The notes beneath the pieces are model-generated. The model did no database searches and was not told where the DNA came from. It was given only the letters and a program-made list of their open reading frames with translations. The position numbers were made by a program, and so were the translations under genes. This document shows positions 23,688 to 37,005 of a DNA stretch of 64,000 bases, piece by piece. Position 1 is the first letter of the stretch, and each line of letters starts with the position of its first letter. The stretch lies in contig NW_026705157.1 in NCBI RefSeq assembly GCF_029867415.1, positions 930,001 to 994,000 of the forward strand, given 5' to 3'. The DNA is from Vicia villosa. Taxonomy: Eukaryota > Streptophyta > Magnoliopsida > Fabales > Fabaceae.

Positions 23688-25649
23688 ATGGATAATAATA
23701 ACTGGACTACGGTGCAATGGAGACACAGGCGTCAAAAGTGGGACACATCAAACAACAAGGATAAGAAAGGTAGTGATCAAGGGTCAAAGAAAACGACGTT
23801 TTTCTTTACGAAGATACCAGACGAATACGGAGCAAAGGAGCTGTACGAGAGGTTTGGCGACTTTGGTTGGGTAGACGAAGTAATTATCCCACCAAAAAGA
23901 GACGTTAGGGGAAAGCGTTACAGTTTTGTAAGGTTCTTCGAGGTTCAGAATGCTGAGATTTTGGCGATGAAGTTGAATAATATCTTCATTGGCAGAAGAA
24001 AGTTACACGTCAACCTTCCGAAATACGATAGAGGCGCTCCAAAGAAGAAGGGTTTTCAACATCATGGAGTAGGCATTAAGAAGCAACAAGAGTTTGCAAG
24101 GCGTGGGGATCCTGAAGCACAAAACAAGGGGCATGGGGCGGCTGGTGAAACACGTACACGTACATACGCCCAGGTGATAAGAGATTCTGGTTCTAAGAAG
24201 ATGTTCACACATATGGAGTACAATCAAAAACTTGAAGATTTATCTCGATTTGAAAAAGCTTACGTAGGGGTGGTGGAGGTCCCAGGCATGACATACAACA
24301 TCCAAGAATCTCTTCATATGGAAGGTTATTTTACCATTAAAGCTACCCCATTAGGGGAGAATCTTTGCCTGCTAGAAGAAAGTGAGGAAGGAGAGATTGA
24401 ATACTTGATCAAGGAAGCGAGAGACTGGATTGGACAATGGTTTAGTGAGGTGAGAAGGTGGAACCATAGAGATGTCGATAACGAAAGATTAACCTGGCTA
24501 CGATGCTACGGAATCCCTTGTCACGCTTGGTGCTTTGACTTTTTTCAATTCCTAACCTCTCCGGTGGGGAATCTGATTTGCTGCGATGAATAGACTCAGA
24601 AACAGTCTAAGTTTGATGTTGCCAGGATCCTTATCAAGACTAAGTACAACTTAGTTCTCAATGAAACCTTTAACATTGGAGTGAATGGGGAGGCTTTCTC
24701 AATAAAAATCGTGGAGGATTCTCAAGGACCTTTGAGGATAGTGATGCCTAAGAGTAAAGATGATAAGGTTTCCGACTCCTTGGATTCATCGGAATTGGAG
24801 GTAGGGGAGTTAGTTTGAGACGAAGAACCCGTTGTCAGTCCTATGGCGGAGAAGCCTGACTCCCTTAGGTTGGTGGAACGGAGCGCGGGTACAGGGAGTA
24901 ATGGTGATCTGATGGGAAGTACAAAAGATGGCAGAAAGACGTCTTTCGGTGACAAGATGGGGGAGGCAAAGGAAGTCATATCAAGGTACAAAATTCTGGT
25001 AAGGTCACAAAAAGCTGCAAAGGAGGCGCATAATTTTTCAAAAGAAGATTACAAAGTCAGCTTAGTGGTAAAGGATGGTGAAAAGATGGTTACGCGTGAA
25101 GGTGGTGATAATAGGAGGAATACGTTGGGCCTAAGAAGGAAATCAGTTTGGAAGCTGAGTGGACCCTGCAAGGGATCTTTGGCCTTGGGCCTTAAAATTA
25201 ATTCTGGCCCAATTATTAAAAAGAAGAAGAAGTCATATTCGAAACAAAAAAGAGATCAAGGAAAATTGCACGTGGTGGGGTCTGAAAATAGTGGGGATTC
25301 TTTATCGTCTTTCTCTTCAATTAAATCCCCAATCGAAGAAAGAGTGAGAATTAAATCTAAGAAAAATTACAAAACCTTGCATATTCTTGAACATGAGGAG
25401 CCTTATAATATTGTCAAACGCTTATCTACTTCCGAGGATGCACTTCAACCACAGACAAGTTCTGATCGAGCTAGTAATTGTTCAAGCTTGAGGGCGAAAT
25501 CGAAACAGGTGGCGGTAGAAAAGTTGTGGAAAGCTATTGAGGAGTTAGGGGTTATGGGTGATGGGGACGATGAAGTGTACACAAAATCAGTTAGAGCAAT
25601 GGAGAAGAGAGATGACGTGGGAAGAAATTCACAGAAGGCGGAAGGATGA
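23688..25649 (+). pseudogene. LINE ORF1 (RRM-containing RNA-binding protein), two in-frame stops
   Basis: One continuous frame of 654 codons, broken by TAG at 24591-24593 and TGA at 24816-24818. An RNA-recognition motif lies near residues 36-112, with RNP2-like TTFFFTKIP and RNP1-like RGKRYSFVRF. A conserved middle domain of plant LINE ORF1 proteins follows (MEGYFTIKATPLGENLCLLE). The C-terminal part is Lys/Ser-rich and low-complexity. In plant L1 elements this protein binds the element RNA in the ribonucleoprotein. ORF2 starts 14 nt after its stop. The two point nonsense changes with an otherwise intact frame suggest moderate age. Confidence 0.88.
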
Positions 25650-28600
25650 AATAGGGATTCTCGATGAATATTATCTCGTACAATATTAGAGGGGGTAACA
25701 ATCCTTTAAAATGTAGAAGACTTAAGGAGTTTTTTGCAAAAGGTAAAGCTAATTTGTGTTTCATTCAAGAGACAAAGTGTAAACCAATGTCGGAGGATAT
25801 TATGAAAAGCTTGTGGGGTGACTCTCCTGTGGAATGGTCATCAAAAGAATCTCAAGGGCTCTCTGGTGGCATGCTGATCATGTGGCGCAAGGGCATCATC
25901 AAACCTTCTTTCAGCTTCCGTGGTAGCGGTTACTTAGGGGTATGTGCAGAATTTAAGGGAAGTCTTTGTTATTTCATAAATGTCTATTCACCGTGTGATT
26001 CAGTGTTGAAAAAAAGATTGTGGGACGGTTTGGTGGAACTTAGAGGTGTTTGGAGCAACGGGGAGTGGTGTGTAGGAGGAGATTTTAACGCTGTTAAACT
26101 GGAGGAGGAAAGGTTGGGGCGAAATTTCTTTCGGAGGACTCAGGAAAGCGTGTGTTTTAAGGACTTCATTGACATTATAGATTTGGTTGATCTCCCTACT
26201 GGAGCAAGAAAGTTCTCTTGGAGTAAGGGGAACAGAGGGTCGTTGAGTAGATTAGACAGATTTTTACTATCAGAGGGATTCATTGAGTTAATGTCAGTTG
26301 TTAGTCAGGAGATCGGTCTAAAAGACGTATCGGATCATAGTCCTGTGTGGTTGAGTTGTGATAAACTTGATTGGGGTCTGAAACCGTTTAGAACTATGAT
26401 ATGAACGGTTGGTTAGAACATCAAGGTTTAGTAGAGTTTGTCAACAAAGAATGGAGTGCTCTGAAAGTTTCGGGGACACCGGCTTACATTGTGAAGGAGA
26501 AAATGAGGTTGTTAAAGGAGAGATTGCGTTGGTGGAACCGTGAAGTCTTTGGGTGGGTAAATATGAGGATTGAAGACGCGGTAACGGGTATCAACGATTG
26601 TGATGACGCGTTCACTTGAGAATTTCTAAGGGGAAGGAATCAAATGGTATCTGATGTTGTGTTGGAGGATGAGGAGACATCACAGAAGAGAGCAGAGGCG
26701 TCTAGATAGTTTTGGAATAATCTTCAAAGATGGGAGTGCACTTTGAAGCAAAGGTCTAGAATTACTTGGTGCAAAGAAGGCGATCAAAACACAAGGTTCT
26801 TCCACAACTCTATCAAGGTCAGAACAAGGAAAAATTATTTGTGTGGTGTTATGTCGGAAGCAGGTTGGGTGGATGATGTTGTCGGGGTTAAAGAAGAAGT
26901 GCGTAGATTCTTCGAGGCCAAATATAAATCTTCCAATGTACCAAGGTTGGACGGTTTAGTCTTTAATCGTTTATCCTCTAAGGAGGCTTCAAGTCTGGAG
27001 GTGAGTTTTACGGAGAAGGAAGTTCATAATGTTGTTTGGGAATTCGATGGAAATAAAAGTCCAGGCCCAGATGGTTACAATTTCAGTTTTATTCGCAAAT
27101 GCTGGAACTCATTTTCGGGTGACATCCTAAGCTTCCTGTTGGATTTTCAATCCAAGGCAATGTTACCGAAGGCAGTTGCAGCCTCCTTCATAGCATTAAT
27201 CCCCAAGGCAGAGAACCCTCAAGCGTTAAATGAGTTCAGACCAATCACGTTGGTGGGAAGCTTGTACAAGATCTTGGCCAAATTACTCGCAAACAGGCTA
27301 ATACGGTAGTGGGGAAGTTAGTATCAAAGTTGCAGACCGCTTTTATACCAGGCAGATAAATACAATATGGCATCGTCGTTCTCAACGAATTAATTGATTT
27401 TTACAAGAGAAAGAGGAAGAAGTGTGTGGTGTTGAAGGTTGATTTCGAAAAAGTTTACGACAATGTCGATTGGGGTTTCTTGAAATATGCTTTATCAAGA
27501 TTTGGTTTTGGAACAAAGTGGGTGAAATGGATGACGGCTTGAGTTTGTAACGGCACAACTTCAGTCTTGGTTAATGGCAGCCCAACTGTGGATTTCAAGT
27601 TGGAGAAAGGTCTGAAACAGGGAGACCCTCTATCCCCTTTTTTATTCATTCTTGTAGCTAAAGGTTTTTCAATGATGATATCGAAAGCGGTGGCAAATGG
27701 AGCTTTCAAGGGCTTTAGGGTGAATGACGACTTGGTTTTTGATCTTCTTCAATTCGCCGATGACACAATGATTTTATGCGAACCGTCTTGGAGCAATATT
27801 CGATGCGTGAAAGCCATCCTCAGAGGCTTCGAACTTGTCTCTGGTCTCAATATAAACTTATGTAAAAGTAGCTTTTCGGGTAAAAATATCGACGAATCTT
27901 TTATGGAAGCGTCTGCGTCTTATCTCTGTTCTATTAAAGGTAATTTTCTAATGAATTTCTTTGGCATTCCAGTAGGCTGCAATCACAGAACTCAATCAGT
28001 CTGGAAACCGATAATTGGTAGACTGAATAGTAGATTATCAGTTTGGTCAGGTCGACATTTATCAATGGGAGCCAGAGTTACTTTGATAAACGTTGTCCTG
28101 ATTCTATTCCAATCTATCTTCTCTCCTTTTATAAGGTTCCAAAGGCTGTTTTGAAGGTGATGATTAGAATTCAGAGGGAGTTCTTTTGGACCGGGGGCAT
28201 GGAGAAAAGGTGTATTTCGTGGGTGAAATGGCAGGACGTTTGTCGTCATAAGGAGGAGGGAGGGTTGGGTATTAAAAGTGTAAAATTCATCAATCAAGCA
28301 ATGCTAGCAAAATGGAGGTGGAGAATTATGGAGGATATGGAGGCATTATGGAGGCCTTTGCTGGAATTTCGCTACGGTTCCTTGGAAAAATGCGTGTTAG
28401 CAGGTTCTTTACCTAGAATTGTGGGACGATCGTCGTTATGGTGGAGAGATATAGTTCCTCAAATTGCAAACAATTTCAAGCCTGACTGGTTTTTGACAAG
28501 TTTAGCAGCAAGATTGGGAGATGGACAAAGAATTCATTTTTGGAAAACTAGGTGGTTAGGAGGAGTTTCGTTCGCAGAAGCTTTTCCAGATCTGTTTAAA

Positions 28601-31148
28601 GAAGCTGCTGATCAGAATGCTCTTATTGCTGAAATGGGATCTTTTAGAGATTATTCGTGGCACTGGGACTTAAGCCGGGAAATTCAGTCCGCAACGGGAA
28701 CGGCGCTAGCACAACTGATTGAATTCGACAACATTCTCTTTGGCGTGGAAGTTACTGTTGGCACGGTGGATGTTCTAAAGTGGTATAAAGCTCCGACTGG
28801 TATATTCACGGTACGCTCGAGTTATGAGGTTCTAAATAATAGTTTCAATCATATCTTGTATGTAGATAGTAAATTGAAGGCAATGTCTCGCTTATGGGAC
28901 TCGTTAGTTCCATCTAAGATTCTTGTTTTCGGTTGGCGGTGCATTATAGGTAGGATAACAACTAGAGATCATTTGAGTAGAAGGGGTATTATTACGGATG
29001 ATAATAACAAGGTATGTATGTTTTGCTTTGGTCATTTTGAAACCGTGGACCATTTAATGATTCGGTGCCCTTTTATAAAGATGGTTTGGAGTCGTATTTC
29101 CGTGTGGCTTGGTATAGAAATAGTGAATTCACAGAATTTGGTGGACTATTTGCTGCGATTTTGGGATTTATTAGCTGGTAAGGTGCGACCCAAAAAGATT
29201 CTTTTGATATGGTTGGCAATATGTTGGACAATATGGTGTAAAAGGAATGCAGTCATCTTTAAAGCCTGTCATACCCCAAAATTTTCCCATCTCATTTCTC
29301 CTTTCAAACTCATACCAAAGTTCAAGACTCAAAGACATACTCTCCTAAACAATGGCTCAATGAACTAGGGTTTTGAATTCTCCAAAGAAAATCAATTAAT
29401 CAAAGTCTCCAATGGATTTAGTATGGCTTATGATGTTTCAAACTATCTCTATGGCAAAGTATAGGCTTCAATTCCGAGGATTGCTCAGTCAATTGTCCAG
29501 AAAGTCAACAGTCTACTAGTTTGACCTAAAAGTCAACTGTGGTCAAAGTACAGTCAAAATTCCAGATTTTTTGCCAACATCCTTGTTTCGGAGTATCATT
29601 CATCATTTGATCAAGGATTGATCATGATTTATCAAGGAAAGTTCAGAAATCAACAAAACCTAAAGTTTCTAAATTAGGGTTTTTTGGACTAAAAGTCAAC
29701 TGAACTTTGACCAGCCATAACTTTCACATGGAACATCAGAAATTTTCCATCCAAAGCTCAATTTGAAGGAAATTGAATTATATAAAAATTTGTCTCTCTC
29801 AAGCCAAGTCCAAAAATGGTTGATTTGAGAGATATGGATCAAAAGATTATAGGTCCTCTTTGAAAGTCAACCAAAAGCAGTTTTTTGTCAAAGCCCATAT
29901 CATCAAGATAAAATCCTCAAATGGAAAAAAATATTCCAAAGTGGCTTATAGAGGATATCTTGAGGTTTCCAAAAAGTCCTAGAACTCTTCCATATCTTAA
30001 AAATTGAGGGAGATATGCCTTGTCAAAGTTGGACAATTTTGAGAAGAAAAATGTGAAATAAAAGGCTCCAAAATGAATCTTTTTGCAAAGGGACCCAATC
30101 TTTATTGGCCCAATCTTCACTCTCAAGATATCCAAGGCCTCAAAAACCAATTGTCACGAATTTATTTGCTTTATTATGGATTTTTACTCATTTAAAAATG
30201 ATTAAATTCAAATAAATCAAAAGAAAAATCAAAGATTCAATGTGGTTTATAATTCCAATCAAATCCAATCAGTATTGACTCCAAAAAACAATCAAATTTC
30301 ATGCAGAATTGAATTGGAACAAATAAATCAAAGATTGGACCAAATTAGTAACATTTGCAAATCAATTTTTTTTCAAATTGTCAATCAATGATTCAAGAAG
30401 ATTCATACCAATTTTATTACCCTAATTCATTCATCTATAAGTATGTAACTTGGCCAAAGCATTAGGGGACAGATGGATAAGGATTGCTGGCCATAAGAAC
30501 CCTAATTGAACTCTTAAAAGTTCAAAGAAAAGTCAAATTCGGATTCAAGCTTGCAAGCCAATTCAAGGGGTCTTGGTGATTCAAAAACGTTCCTGGAACA
30601 TCCCTGGAGCTTTTCCACTCATTCCCAGATCCGGAGGTAGCCAGAACACGTCCCTAATAGCCACGGTTTGCTAGTTTCTAACTTGAGTCGATTTACATAA
30701 TTTATGCATTATACATGAGCTTTGATGGCATATTCTTGTTCTTTGTAATGTTTAGAAGCTTTCTGGATAGGTTAATTTGTGTATGAGTGCGTATATAAGG
30801 TCCTGCCATTGTAGGGTTTCGAAGCTCCCAATTAGGGCTTTGCATTTTGGCCAAAATTGGGTGAAATCGAGACTACCATTGAGTCCAGCGGATCCAAACG
30901 AGGCAATCCATGGCTTGATTTATGATTCATATCTTGTATGTAGTGTTTTAATATGAACAAGACCTATAGCATCGGACGCAGAACTGTAGCCAAAACCCAA
31001 GTCTAAGGCGACGGCTGGGTGAGGAAGAAGGAGACGTGTCAGCGCGTTGTTGGTTGATTCAAAAAAACGCGCGCGTTTTATTCATACCCCAGGTTCCTTA
31101 CATATTAATTGGTGCGCGTCCTTTTAACAAGTTGCTTGCGTGGTTGAA

Positions 31149-31221
31149 GTGGCCCAGTGGTAGCGCGTGCATGTTTGGTCCTTTGTCCCTCATAACGCCG
31201 GTTCGATCCCTGCGTCCACCA
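31149..31221 (+). other. tRNA-like block in solo LTR B
   Basis: It reads GTGGCCCAGTGGTAGCGCG (A-box-like) and GGTTCGATCCCTGC (B-box-like), ending TCCACCA and then ATG plus a T-run. The spacing resembles a tRNA with a CCA-like end. It is antisense to the LTR. It lacks an obvious anticodon stem, so it is probably a tRNA-derived or tRNA-mimicking segment. Confidence 0.55.
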
Positions 31222-32018
31222 TGTTTTTTTTTCTTTTTCGTTTGTTTTGTATTTCCACAGGATTCAGTATATCACCCCTACGCGAGCATACGCTGCACCT
31301 TCCTCATCAACCCTTGGATTCCCATTAAGACAGATCCAATGCTCTCAAACGAGCAGTCCACCATGCACCTTCAAGGCTTGTCCACACAGGATCGAAGCTA
31401 AGTTTTGTTTAATTTTTTTCTTAATTTTAATTACATAAACACTTTTATTTTATTATTTTCTCTTTCTATTATTATTATTATTATTATTATTATTTTTTAT
31501 TTATTTTAATAAATTAGTTTTTTATAATAAAATTATAATTATTTATTTTTATCGAAAGACCGATTTTTTACAATTCTATTGATAATTGTTTAAAATTCAA
31601 TTCTATTTTCATAAATACTTTTAATCAATTAAATACTTAGGATTTAATCCAATAATTATTTAATTGATATATTAAATCGAACTCTCGACTTTTCTTTAAC
31701 CTTTGACTTTATTTAAACTATTGATCTTTAAATTATTTAATCTTATGGTTTCTAACCCTGATTTATCCCGGTAAATCAGGGTTGTCGATCTTTAATGCAA
31801 TAACCATTTCTCTTCTTCCTCCTTGATTTTTCAGGGTTGATCAGGGATGCAATGAAGGCTCGAGGCATTGGCATTAGTTTGCCTCTCATGTTTTTGCCTT
31901 TATTATTATGTGTTTTTTATTCCCCTTTCCCACAGGTGTTTATTATAAAAGTTAGGATTTTATTGTCTGCCTTTGATTTTGTTTATATTATCGGCGTGGT
32001 TAGCAATCCTAGGGAGTG

Positions 32019-35000
32019 TGTAATACGGTGAACTGACTTTAAAGAAATTTTGCGGTAAGCAAGAGTCGCCACCGACTTTTATTTTATCCAATTATAGGAA
32101 AGGCTAAAAGAACAGGAAAAGACCTTTTTAAAAGACTTTGAGTTCGGGGGTAGGTTATACAAAGGGAAGGTGTAAAGCACCCTTTGCATCCATGGTTTTC
32201 CATGGGCTCTTAATTGCTTAGCTCATTTGTTTTCAAAATGTTTGAATTGTTTAAAAAGTAGGGTGTGAACAGAAATTCGAATAAGAACTTTAGCTTGTAA
32301 ATAAGCGTAGTCTTTTTGAAAAGTATTTGAAAATTAGTGGGAAAAAGAGTTTGAATTTGAATTTGAATTTGAAAAAGAGCAAGCAATTACCCTTAAGTTA
32401 TAAAAAATGTTCTTTTAGCTTTTCAGGGTGAAAGGGTCTATCCATACCATGGGAGGGCAGGAAGTCTTTTAATTGGATGTTAAGGGTCATCGAGATATCG
32501 TTCTCCATAAGACTGTCCCTTGCCATAAAGAGGGCATGTAGTCTAAGGGAAGGATATAATAGTCATTTAATATCTTTAGGCATCATGCGAGGATACCTTA
32601 GCAATAGGGACAAATCATCTTTTACCGAGGCAACTTCGAGGGACTAGATGATTTTCGATCTCTTTAGGCAACCTTGCTTTAGGTATCCTCGGAATCGAGA
32701 GACTTGACTATTATTTAGTATAATTAGAGGCAACAGAATCATAAGGCAACAGGAAACAAAGGCAACAAGAGGGATTACCCTAAAGGTGTGTGGGTGCACA
32801 ATCACGTGGTTAACTTCGATGATATTTATCTTGTAAATTAGTGATCTATATTCAGTTAATAGTCTTGCACTCCCTAAGATTACTAACCACGCAGTTTAAA
32901 ATTGCAGAAATTAAAGGCAGAAAAATATAAAAGTCCTACGCTATTACAATAAACACCTGCGGGGAAGGGGAATAAAAGCAGAAAATAAGAGGGATGAATA
33001 ATTAATTTAATTATCTTGAGCCTTGATCTTCCTCGGACCCTTGATCAGCTCTGAAAATTAAGAGGAAAACAAATAAGGATGAGTGCGTTACAAATTCATT
33101 GGCGATTGGAACAAACCCTATTTTAATCAAAAGTGAAAAAATAAAAACTAAAATGATATTTAAACAAAAAGATAGTTAGAAACTTAGCTTTTGATCTGAT
33201 GGCGCGTGGCTGAAGGATTTTGGTTACTCCTAAAAATTAGCCACGAAGAAGAGAAATATGAGTGCATTAAAGACCTCAACAATTATAACGTGGCAGATCA
33301 GAAATTAAAATGGTAATTATATAGGCAAACAAGTGAACAGGCAAAACCCAAATGGGGAATAAGTTAACCACAGTTAATAGAATAAATAAGGCAAGGCAGA
33401 TGACATAAGGTAAACAAAAGTTTTTATTGTTCAAAAACAATTATTTTAATATTATGAAAATAAAAAAAAAATCGAATCTTCGATTAAAAGGAATAATTAT
33501 AAAATTATTTTTTAACAAAAATAATTTGTTTGAATTATCTAAGTTTTTAAAAAAAAAACAAATTATAATAATAAATAAAAGAAGAAAGAACAAATAGGGA
33601 GTTGTGTAATTAAAATAAAAAAATTTGGAAAATACTTAGCTCTGATCCAGTGTGGTGAGGTCCGAAGGCGTACCATGGAGTGCTGCTGCCTAGCGCTTCA
33701 GATCGATATCAGGATAGATCCAACGGCCTATGCGCGAAGATACATCGTGGGTGTAATCAAGCTGAACACGCTGAATCCAGGAACAAGTTTAGCAAACAAA
33801 ATAATTTAAAATAAAGGTGGAACGCTGGGATCGAACCCAGGTTCTCAGAGATACGCGCCTGCTGCACTTGCCACTTGTGCTGGAATCTTTCGCTGATAAC
33901 AAGACACGCCAGATTAATTAAATACAAAAACACACACTAAAGGGAAAATGTAAACTCGGTAAGAGGTGGGGCCCGAGTAGTGCCCTCGTGACCAATCAAG
34001 GCTAGGAGAGAGGATTTGACTTGCTGACTGACCAATCCGATGCCTCCAACGTGCCCAGTCAACTTCATCTTCTTCAACAAACTGCTGCAAAAGTTAGCTA
34101 CGGTTTTTTGTTTTGGATTTGCTACGACTTGTTCATGCAATTTTCGCAGCTAATTATTGAAAATTTAAACAGGCGGAATAACGACCCAAACAAGTAAAAT
34201 AACAACCCAGATCTCTTAAAACACATGCTAGGAATTCGTTGGTGGCATCTTTTTGTATTGTAACATCCTCTATGCATGGAAACGAAAGCCTCCTCCTTCA
34301 ATGCCCTAACAATGGTGTTCTTCAATTTTCACGTTAAAACTCGCAAACAATAGGTTAAACCTGTTCTAATGGATCTCAGGAACACATTAGTGATGGTAGT
34401 CCATATTAAAACATGATAAAAATAAATAAACGACGTTCATGAATGATATGCAATAAGAGTTCATGATGTGCGTGAATCAAACATGCTTGGTCATGGATAT
34501 GGACCTGTACCTAACCTTGAAGAACTCAGGGGCGAGGATTTATGCTTGAGATTGTTTGAGGGTGGCTGCAAATAGAGGTTCGAAAGTGCAAGCTTTCTTG
34601 AAGATTTTTTGAATGAAAACCCTAGCTTGATGGCTGCTTCTTTCCAAATTTTTCGTCCCCTATTCCTCTGCTGATGTTTGGCTTATATAGAGGAAGGATT
34701 AGGGTTAATAAATTGTGGAAAAATCCAATCATTTGGTGATGTGGAAATTTGAAAGAGATTTTGAATGAAATCTTTCTTTATTTGGACCAATTCTATTTCA
34801 AGCAAATTTTCTTCTCAATCTTAGTCACCAAATTATATTTGCTCAAATCTTGACTAAGGGAAAAAAGATTGGACCACTCATCATATAATTATCTTATGAT
34901 TTACTTGATTTTATTTGAATTTATTTGAATAAAAATCAAATATAAATAAAATAAATTCATAAAATAAATAATATTGGACTAATGGATACTCCTTGGGCTT

Positions 35001-35801
35001 GTTATCACGTGAGAAACTCAAAACAAAAAGCCCATTACTCAAAAATTAAGAATTTGCCAATTAGGGTTTTGCTTTCTTCTTGAAAATTGACCAACTTGTA
35101 CCAAGCATATCTCTCTCATTTTTTATGGTATGGAGGTATCCTAAGACTTTTTAGAAAGCTTAAAGTGTCCTCTAAAAGCCCCTTTTGCTTTCATCTCAAT
35201 TGGGTCTACCATATTCAGGTATGCTCCGTTTTAAAAAGATGACCTTTTTGTTGACTTTTTGTAGAGAATTTAATTTCCTTCAAAATGAGCTTTGGATGAG
35301 AAATTTCTGATGTTCTATGTGAAAGTTATGGCTGGTCAAAGTTCAGTTGACTTTCTCCTATGAAAACCCTAATTTAGAAACTTTGATTTTTGATGATTTT
35401 GGAGCTTTCCTTGATGCATCATGATCAATCATTGATCAAATGATGAATGATACTTCATAATGAGGATGTTGACAAAAAATCAGAAGTTTTGACTATGGTT
35501 TGACCCTAGTTTGACTTTTAGGTCAACCAGTCGATTATTGATCGTTTGGGCCATTGGGTGAGCAAACTTTTGAATCAGAGCTTGAAACTTGGCATGAGGA
35601 TCCTTTGAGGCGTATGAGAAGCTATGAAGTCTATTTGAGGTGTCAGAAACTGATTATACTTTGAGAAGATCAAAACCCTAGTTTGAGGATTGTTGTTTAG
35701 GAGAGAGACTGCATGCTTCCTTCTTGTATATCTTTGAGCATTTGAAAGTCAGATAGATTGAAATATGAGTAAATATGATGGGCAAATTTTGGGGTATGAC
35801 A
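32019..35801 (+). mobile_element. Solo LTR C, Ogre/Tat-like family, nested in LTR B
   Basis: It starts TGTAATACGGTGAACTGAC and ends GGGGTATGACA, flanked by a perfect 5-bp duplication GAGTG (32014-32018, 35802-35806). The length is 3783 bp. It shares the GCGGTAAGCAAGAGTCGCCA block and AAAGGGAAGGTGTAAAGCAC with B, D and E. It inserted into LTR B in the opposite orientation and creates a misleading long inverted repeat. Confidence 0.9.
33817..33883 (-). other. tRNA-like block in solo LTR C
   Basis: The minus strand reads CACAAGTGGCAAGTGCAGCA in A-box position, then CCTGGGTTCGATCCCAGCGT as a T-arm with 5-bp stem potential, ending TTCCACC. Same relative orientation to the LTR as in A, B, D and E. 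Confidence 0.55.
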
Positions 35802-36849
35802 GAGTGCAAGCCTTTAATAAACTTAGAATCACTAAACCTTATAAGATAAAATATCTGAATTGAACCACCTGATTGTGCCACACACACACAATTTTGGGTA
35901 ACCCCTCTTGTTGCCTGTTGCCTTATACTGTTGCCTTGTTATTTTTGCCTTTAAAATAGTCAAGTCCCTCGATTCCGAGGATACCCAAAGCAAATGTTGC
36001 CCTTAGTTCATTCATCATCAAATATGTCCCTCTATGTTGCCTCAGTAAATGATGATTTGTCCCCATTGCTAAGGTATCCTCGCCTGTTGCCTAAGAATGA
36101 CTATTATATCCTTCCCTTAGACTACCTGCCCTCTTTATGTCAGGGTCAGCCTTAAGGCGAACGATAATTCCGATGACCCTTCAACATCCAATAAAAGGAC
36201 TTCCTACCCTCCTATGGTATGGATAGCCCTGAAAAGCTAAAAGAACCTTTTTATAAATTTAGGGTAATTGCTTCTAATTGCTTGCTCTGGTTTAAATTCA
36301 ATTTTACCCTTTTTCAAAAACCTTCAAAAAGGCTACGCTTTTAAGCTAAAGTCCTTATTCAAATCCTTTTTCCATTCACTGCAAACATTTTCAAACATTT
36401 CAAAGTGAGATAAGCAATTAAGAGCCCATGGATAACCATGGATACAAAGGGTGCTTTAAACCTTCCCTTTGTATAACTTACCCCCCGAACTCAATCTCTT
36501 TCAAAAAGGTTTTTTCTGTTCTTTTAGCCTTTCTTTAAATTGGATAAAATAAAAGTCGGTGGCGACTCTTGCTTACCGCGACATTTCTTTAAAGTCAGTT
36601 CTCCCACCGTATTACAAAGCCGAAGCGGTTAGTGTATTCGACATTGTCAATAAGGTTAAGTTGATTTCTTGGCAGTGGAATATGATGGGCAACAAATCTT
36701 TTGCACCTTGTAGTTTTTTCTTTTGGAATCAACATCCTTTAGACTTTTTATGATGTTCGGGGATGTTTTTACTATAATTTGGATGAATATCCCTTATACT
36801 CTTTTTGAATGAAAATCTCATTGCCTATAAAAAAAAAACTACAAGACAA

Positions 36850-36997
36850 TAAAGTTTTCAAGCAGCATTGGGCTTCACTCACAAGGGAAATATAATTTCT
36901 CAAATTTATTTATGAATTCATTCATCTTTTTATTATTTTTTTATTTCTTTGATATGATAGGATCAAACTATAAAGTAAGACAACAACACAACTATGA
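36850..36997. other. Short unassigned DNA right of the LINE
   Basis: AT-rich, with no ORF or repeat boundary other than the LINE and hAT-like target duplications at its ends. Confidence 0.5.
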
Positions 36998-37005
36998 GTC
37001 TTTTC

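Larger units (their letters stand above)
29267..36616 (-). mobile_element. Solo LTR B, Ogre/Tat-like family, interrupted by LTR C
   Basis: On the plus strand it begins TGTCATACCCC and ends CCGTATTACA, i.e. a minus-oriented LTR starting TGTAATACGG. It is flanked by a perfect 5-bp duplication AAGCC (29262-29266, 36617-36621). Removing LTR C and its target duplication leaves 3562 bp. It carries the GCAAGAGTCGCCACCGACTT landmark near 36560-36580 on the minus strand. No internal retroelement genes are present. Confidence 0.88.
25664..36753 (+). pseudogene. LINE ORF2 (endonuclease, reverse transcriptase, zinc-binding), frameshifted and split
   Basis: The endonuclease/exonuclease/phosphatase domain occupies 25664-26404 (NIISYNIRGG, FIQETK, GGDFNAV, SDHSP). 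After a frameshift near 26400 the linker and start of the reverse transcriptase follow (WCKEGDQNTRFFH, KSPGPDGYN, EFRPITLVG, to about 27306). The frame then carries stops near 27307, 27355 and 27539. The palm domain resumes at 27567 (GLKQGDPLSPFLF and the catalytic FADD in LLQFADDTMIL). Another frameshift precedes the C-terminal zf-RVT region (RLWDSLVPSKILVFGWR, CMFCFGHFETVDHL) at 28043-29266. Solo LTR B interrupts after codon 'KA' at 29266; the last about 45 codons resume at 36622 and end at 36753. All core motifs are visible but no continuous frame exists. Confidence 0.88.
23683..36836 (+). mobile_element. L1-type LINE, full length but decayed, interrupted by solo LTRs B and C
   Basis: It is flanked by a 13-bp target duplication AACTACAAGACAA (23670-23682 and 36837-36849). 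The 3' end is an A-rich tail after TTGCCTATAAAAAA, and the ORF1 ATG lies 5 bp inside the 5' edge. The order is ORF1 (RRM), then ORF2 (endonuclease, reverse transcriptase, zinc-binding domain). Removing the nested LTRs leaves roughly 5.8 kb, a normal plant L1 size. Multiple stops and frameshifts make it non-autonomous. Confidence 0.93.

Noticed and set aside
27992..28297. Minus-strand ORFs in the LINE (also 24003-24227, 24722-24991, 27455-27709)
   Set aside because: They are shadows of LINE ORF1 and ORF2, with no domain of their own.
31149..31221. Genuine tRNA gene
   Set aside because: A-box and B-box-like sequences are present, but the acceptor and anticodon stems do not pair convincingly, and the block recurs only inside the LTR family.
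32019..36616. A 4.6-kb DNA transposon with long terminal inverted repeats
   Set aside because: The apparent repeats are starts of two oppositely oriented LTRs, each with its own 5-bp target duplication.
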